From JBJXFK01 sp046155505 (lineage in GTDB: Bacteria; Planctomycetota; Phycisphaerae; UBA1845; Fen-1342), in the NCBI GenBank assembly GCA_046155505.1, contig JBJXFK010000125.1:1-8544 (forward strand): a stretch of DNA of 8,544 nucleotides, in the 5' to 3' direction. The notes beneath the pieces were generated by a model. That model saw only the letters and a list, made by a program, of their open reading frames with translations, had not been told where the DNA came from and did not search any database. This document shows, one piece after another, positions 5,422-8,544 of the stretch. A program made the position numbers and the translations under genes. Numbering within the stretch: position 1 is the stretch's first letter; each line of letters begins with the position of its first letter.

Positions 5422-6264
5422 CGGCGTGGCGACCGGCACCGGATTCCGGCGCGTGCGGATCGCCAGCGTGACCCATCCCGCAAAGAATACGGCGAATCCG
5501 AGCGCGACCAGCCACGCGCCGTTGCCGTTCATCGCCGCGAGTTCGCCCTGATCGCGGACCAGGTCGAGGCCGATCCATAGCAGAAGCAGCGACGCGAATC
5601 GTCGCCAGCCGCTCGACCACGGATGCAGCGTTACCAGAAACAGCGCGAGCATGATGATGATTTCACGTTGGAGCGGAAACGTCGCGACGCCATATGACCA
5701 ACCGCGGGCCCAGGTCTTGAGCAGCGCCGGCGTCACGTCGACGCGCGTGCCTTGGCTGGTCGAGACCAGCACCTTTACCGTGCTGGTCGGGCTCATCGTC
5801 TCGCCTTCGGGCGTTTCGACCCACATATGCAGCAGATCGGTCGCGAGCCGCGCTTCATATCCCATGCGTCGCAGCAGCGACGCGGCGATCACGGCGCGAC
5901 CGTCGCAGTCGTCGGACCCCATCTCGAAGATTTCAGCCGTGGTAGCGAGATGCTCCATGACGCCGCGGGTTTCCCAGTCGTGTTTGTAGGGCACAGACTG
6001 ATACACCGTCGCTTCGACGGGCCGCAGCGCGTCGCGGGCCGTCGCGCCGGCGGGAAGCGCGGCCCGCACGCGCGATTCGAGCTCGGCGAGTCGCGGATGT
6101 GTCGGATCGATCAGCGTGTCCATCCGCTGCACGCGCTCGATCAGCGTGACGAGCAGCGTGGGGCGCGGGAAGAGTGTGAGTAGGACGATGGCGGCGAAGC
6201 AGACCAATTTCAGCGGCGCGCGGAGCAATAGCGACGACGTGTGCCAGCGATGCCACCATTTCAT
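5419..6264 (-). CDS. Membrane protein with transglutaminase-like (cysteine-protease fold) domain, 281 aa
   Basis: Begins MKWWHRWHTS with a membrane anchor at about 11-33. The next 60-195 is a transglutaminase-like domain: a central S-DDC-DGRAVIAASLLRRMGYEARL with the putative nucleophile C120, then DLLHMWVET with the candidate His at 146. The usual third residue, an Asp in a D-P-T-like turn after the His, appears to be Ser (MSPTS, residues 157-161), so full catalytic capacity is doubtful. Two or three hydrophobic segments follow (about 202-213, 223-235 and 250-269), so the domain likely lies between membrane anchors. ATG 6264 has GAGGTG five bases before it and begins the membrane anchor; an in-frame ATG at 6408 would prepend 48 non-coding-looking residues. 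Substrate unknown. It is divergent from the PpiD-like gene. TACACT (minus strand, 6300-6295) could be a -10 box. Confidence 0.78.
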   Translation of the reverse strand: MKWWHRWHTSSLLLRAPLKLVCFAAIVLLTLFPRPTLLVTLIERVQRMDTLIDPTHPRLAELESRVRAALPAGATARDALRPVEATVYQSVPYKHDWETRGVMEHLATTAEIFEMGSDDCDGRAVIAASLLRRMGYEARLATDLLHMWVETPEGETMSPTSTVKVLVSTSQGTRVDVTPALLKTWARGWSYGVATFPLQREIIIMLALFLVTLHPWSSGWRRFASLLLLWIGLDLVRDQGELAAMNGNGAWLVALGFAVFFAGWVTLAIRTRRNPVPVATP

Positions 6265-6380
6265 CGAGTCACCTCGCGTGCAGGTTCGCTGCGGAGTGTA
6301 GAGCGCCGCGGACGCGACGGCACACCGGCGGTCGAGAGGGTTGACCCCGCGGGAACACACAAACGCGCGCGGCCCTGCGC

Positions 6381-6408
6381 TTGTCTGTCGGGGGCGTTCG
6401 CCTATCAT
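6381..6408 (+). promoter_or_regulatory. Candidate sigma-70-type promoter for the PpiD-like gene
   Basis: TTGTCT (6381-6386), a 16-base gap, then TATCAT (6403-6408). The -10 box matches five of six positions and the -35 four of six. Transcription would start near 6415, giving a leader of about 58 bases that contains the G-rich tract at 6424-6443. Confidence 0.45.
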
Positions 6409-6423
6409 GCCCGATTCGCCGCC

Positions 6424-6443
6424 GGTCCGGGTCGGGTCGGGGG
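6424..6443 (+). other. G-rich tract in the 5' leader, possible G-quadruplex
   Basis: Four runs of G in a row: GG, GGG, GGG, GGGGG, separated by TCC, TC and TC. It allows a two-tetrad quadruplex and falls 29 bases upstream of the ATG at 6473, on the non-template (mRNA-like) strand. Confidence 0.3.
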
Positions 6444-6472
6444 TTGTAACGTGCCTGTAGGGATGGTCTTAC

Positions 6473-8422
6473 ATGACTCGCTTTTTCCGCAGCCACGGTC
6501 GCACGCTGGTGCTGATCGTCATGTCGATGCTTCTCGTGATTTTCCTGATCGGCGACTATCTGACCCCCGGGCGACAGCCGCGCTCGCGGGCGATCGACAC
6601 CGATTCGCCTCAAATCGGCACGGCGCTCGGCAAGCCGGTGCATTTGCACCACATGGAGTTGGCCGAACGCGATGCGCGGGTGTTCGCCGGCTTCTTTGGG
6701 CAAAACGTTCTCGATGCGGTCCAGGGTCGGGACGATGTGGAGAAGGGAATTACTCTGCATCTGCTGGCGATGGAAGCCGAGAGCGCCGGCATTCGCGTCG
6801 GCAGCGAGCGGATCAAGGAAATTTTGAAGAACAACCCGAACGCGAACGAGGCGTTCGCGTCGATCATGCAAGGCTATAACCTGAGCCAGGAAGGCGTGTT
6901 TAGCTCGATCGGGCGGATTTTCGCCGTGATCGATTACTTCGGCTTGCAGCAGGCGGCGATGATGTCGGACAGCCTGCCGCGGCAGGAAGCGAATTTTCGC
7001 GAGATGATGCAGGAGGCCGAGGTAAAGGTGTCGGTGATCGACGCCCACGCTTTTCTGGCCGATGTACCGCAGCCGACGGATGAAGAATTGACGGCGCACT
7101 TCGAAGCGGGCAAGGCGAGCAAAGACGCGCACACCGACGATGCACTGTCCTATGGTTATGTCCTGCCCGACAAGGTCGTGATCGAATACGCGACGATCGA
7201 CCCGAAGGCGGTACTCAGCAAAATTCAGGTGCGCGAGAAGGACGTCGAGCGGTTCTATAACGAGAATAAGCCGCGTTATCAGAAGCCTGCGGATTTGCCC
7301 GCGGCTGATCCGTCGCAGCGTCCGCCGATGATTCAGATGACCTATGAAGAGGCCAAAGTGCGCGTGCGCGAAGATGTGCGGATGCGCAAGGCGGCGGAAG
7401 AAACGCAGTCGATCATGAACGCGCTGCGCGAGGAACTGCGTCGGCCGTGGGATGCGATGACGCCCGATGACAAGGGCGTGCGTCCGGTGCCGCCGGCCGA
7501 GAAGCAGGTTTCGCTCGAAGAACTGACGACGAAGTTTGCCGAGCGCGGCCCGGTCGTTTTCAAGCGAACCGAGTTGATCGATCAGCAGGGCCTGATGCGC
7601 GAGGCCGGCTTCGGCCCGTCGCGAGCGAAGATCAGCGGACGCGACTTTGCGGCTTCGCAGGTCGTGTTTTCGGTGGATGGTGCGACGCGCTCGGCGAACG
7701 CGATGGCGTTGCCGGTGCTGCGGATCAACGAGCCGGGTCCGATGATGTTTTCGTTTCAGGGCGGCGGCCAAAATGCGCAGCCATACCAGGCGTTCGTGTT
7801 TCGCGTGACGCAGGTCGCGCCGAGCGGCCCGCCGGCGTCGGTCGCGGACGTGCGCGAGCGTGCGGTTCGCAACGTGCGGATTTTGAAGGCGTTTGAGCTG
7901 GCGAAGGCCGAAGCCGAGAAGCTGGCCGAACGGGCCAAGGCGGTCGGGCTGGATGCGGCAGTGGCCGAGGCGACGGCGCTGCGCGAAAAGCTGGTCGCGG
8001 GCGAGTCGGCTTACAACGCCGAGTCGAAGCCGGCGAATTCGCCGATCGTTGAGACGAATTTCGGCGAGAAGCTCGGGCCGGCGGTGATCGACAATTTCCG
8101 ACGTTCGGGCGGGTTCTATCCGACGGTCGGGCCGGTGCAGACGCTGGCGGGCAAGGTGTTTCCGCTGCTCGACGACGTGTCGCCCGCGTCGGCGGAGGCG
8201 CGCAAAATCGTAGTCACGCCCGCGGCGCGAAACGCGCGCTGGGTGATTGTTGAACCGATCGCACTGAAGCCGCTCTACGCCGATGTATTCGCGCAGGTGC
8301 GGTCGCAGCTCGATCGCAGCCGACCGCAGATGGAGACGGGCTTCCGCATGGCGTGGTTCGCATTCGACAGCGTGTCGAAGCGGACGGGGTTTACGCCGGT
8401 GGGGCTGCCGGCGGGGCAGTAG
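6473..8422 (+). CDS. PpiD/SurA-like periplasmic folding chaperone, 649 aa
   Basis: Membrane-anchored periplasmic protein resembling PpiD, which helps proteins fold as they leave the Sec translocon. A basic start (MTRFFRSHGR) and one anchor at about 11-28 precede a SurA-N-like helical region (about 50-200, including EKGITLHLLAMEAESAGIRV and the SERIKEILKNNP motif). Next come two coiled segments of the type seen in PpiD: PTDEELTAHFEAGKASKD (201-218) and REKDVERFYNENKPRYQKP (254-272). A region from about 346 to 450 has the ends of a parvulin fold (SLEELTTKFAERG; VVFSVDGATRS; AFVFRVTQVAP), but no HIL motif or catalytic residues. A helix-rich C-terminus follows (455-510). Length is close to E. coli PpiD (623). 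The ATG has AGGGA nine bases upstream. Stop codon abuts heptamer array D. Confidence 0.8.
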   Translation: MTRFFRSHGRTLVLIVMSMLLVIFLIGDYLTPGRQPRSRAIDTDSPQIGTALGKPVHLHHMELAERDARVFAGFFGQNVLDAVQGRDDVEKGITLHLLAMEAESAGIRVGSERIKEILKNNPNANEAFASIMQGYNLSQEGVFSSIGRIFAVIDYFGLQQAAMMSDSLPRQEANFREMMQEAEVKVSVIDAHAFLADVPQPTDEELTAHFEAGKASKDAHTDDALSYGYVLPDKVVIEYATIDPKAVLSKIQVREKDVERFYNENKPRYQKPADLPAADPSQRPPMIQMTYEEAKVRVREDVRMRKAAEETQSIMNALREELRRPWDAMTPDDKGVRPVPPAEKQVSLEELTTKFAERGPVVFKRTELIDQQGLMREAGFGPSRAKISGRDFAASQVVFSVDGATRSANAMALPVLRINEPGPMMFSFQGGGQNAQPYQAFVFRVTQVAPSGPPASVADVRERAVRNVRILKAFELAKAEAEKLAERAKAVGLDAAVAEATALREKLVAGESAYNAESKPANSPIVETNFGEKLGPAVIDNFRRSGGFYPTVGPVQTLAGKVFPLLDDVSPASAEARKIVVTPAARNARWVIVEPIALKPLYADVFAQVRSQLDRSRPQMETGFRMAWFAFDSVSKRTGFTPVGLPAGQ

Positions 8423-8450
8423 GCGAGTAGCGAGTATTGAGTAGCGAGTT
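8423..8450. repeat. Heptamer tandem array D (consensus GCGAGTA, four units)
   Basis: Four consecutive 7-bp units right after the PpiD-like stop codon: GCGAGTA, GCGAGTA, TTGAGTA, GCGAGTT. Unit sequence differs from arrays A-C, but length and position (just past a 3' end) agree. Confidence 0.85.
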
Positions 8451-8544
8451 GAGACGGCTCGCACAGCGCTCGCGGCGTAGCGATCGGGCCCCCGTGCCGG
8501 ATGGCGATCGCGAAGCGATCCGAACGCGACGCGCAAGCGAGTGA
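8451..8544. other. Right-edge spacer with short palindromes
   Basis: No gene was seen. It contains a GATCGC/GCGATC stem with a GAA loop (8506-8520) and, near the edge, GCGCAAGCGAG (8531-8541), which is the inverse of CTCGCTTGCGC at 2293-2303. CGCGAAGCG (8509-8517) is likewise the inverse of 2219-2227. It is part of the same repeat-loaded spacer style as 2157-2358. Confidence 0.5.

Noticed and set aside
6341..6346. TTGACC as a -35 box for the PpiD-like gene
   Set aside because: No -10-like sequence at the right distance; the pair at 6381-6408 is better.
8504..8511. GCGATCGC as the cyanobacterial HIP1 motif
   Set aside because: A single copy in GC-rich DNA is expected by chance and does not support a cyanobacterial origin.
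6269..8536. A 755-codon open frame on the minus strand, antisense to the PpiD-like gene
   Set aside because: Its product is dominated by Arg, His and Leu with no domain or membrane pattern. Such frames arise opposite GC-rich genes; the plus-strand gene explains the region.

Overview
The window is GC-rich bacterial chromosome carrying eight protein-coding genes and no recognisable RNA gene, CRISPR array, transposase or phage gene. A PEP-CTERM surface protein, lipid- and envelope-directed membrane proteins, a long PpiD-like chaperone and spacers filled with short tandem repeats suggest a Gram-negative environmental bacterium, most likely a planctomycete (Phycisphaerae-like). That placement is an inference from style and gene content, not a proven assignment.

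Layout. From 1 to 446 (minus) lies an O6-alkylguanine-DNA alkyltransferase whose C-terminus runs off the left edge. From 673 to 942 (minus) is a small ribbon-helix-helix type protein with a GTG start, followed on its 3' side by a strong hairpin. It diverges from a PEP-CTERM-sorted secreted protein at 1188-2156 (plus). A convergent spacer (2157-2358) holds hairpins and a 7-bp tandem repeat. Four envelope genes on the minus strand follow. They form two tight pairs, DedA then ExoD-family (5258-3935) and TVP38/VTT-domain protein then PagL-like lipoprotein (3749-2359), separated by a 185-bp spacer with two different 7-bp repeat arrays. At 5419-6264 (minus) is a membrane-anchored transglutaminase-like protein whose stop codon lies in a TAGGGTGGG-type palindromic repeat. 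It diverges from a 649-residue PpiD/SurA-like periplasmic chaperone at 6473-8422 (plus), whose stop codon is followed at once by a fourth 7-bp array.

How the genes may fit together. Both pairs act at the membrane. DedA and VTT proteins belong to one superfamily of lipid-carrier or phospholipid translocases, PagL-like proteins deacylate lipid A, and ExoD-family proteins are linked to exopolysaccharide production. The PpiD-like protein would help secreted proteins fold. The common theme is envelope upkeep. No defence, mobile or biosynthetic system was recognised.

The most unusual signal is in the spacers, not the genes: four separate arrays of imperfect heptamers, placed downstream of genes and absent from the two divergent promoter regions. 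They resemble the short tandemly repeated repetitive sequences described in filamentous cyanobacteria.
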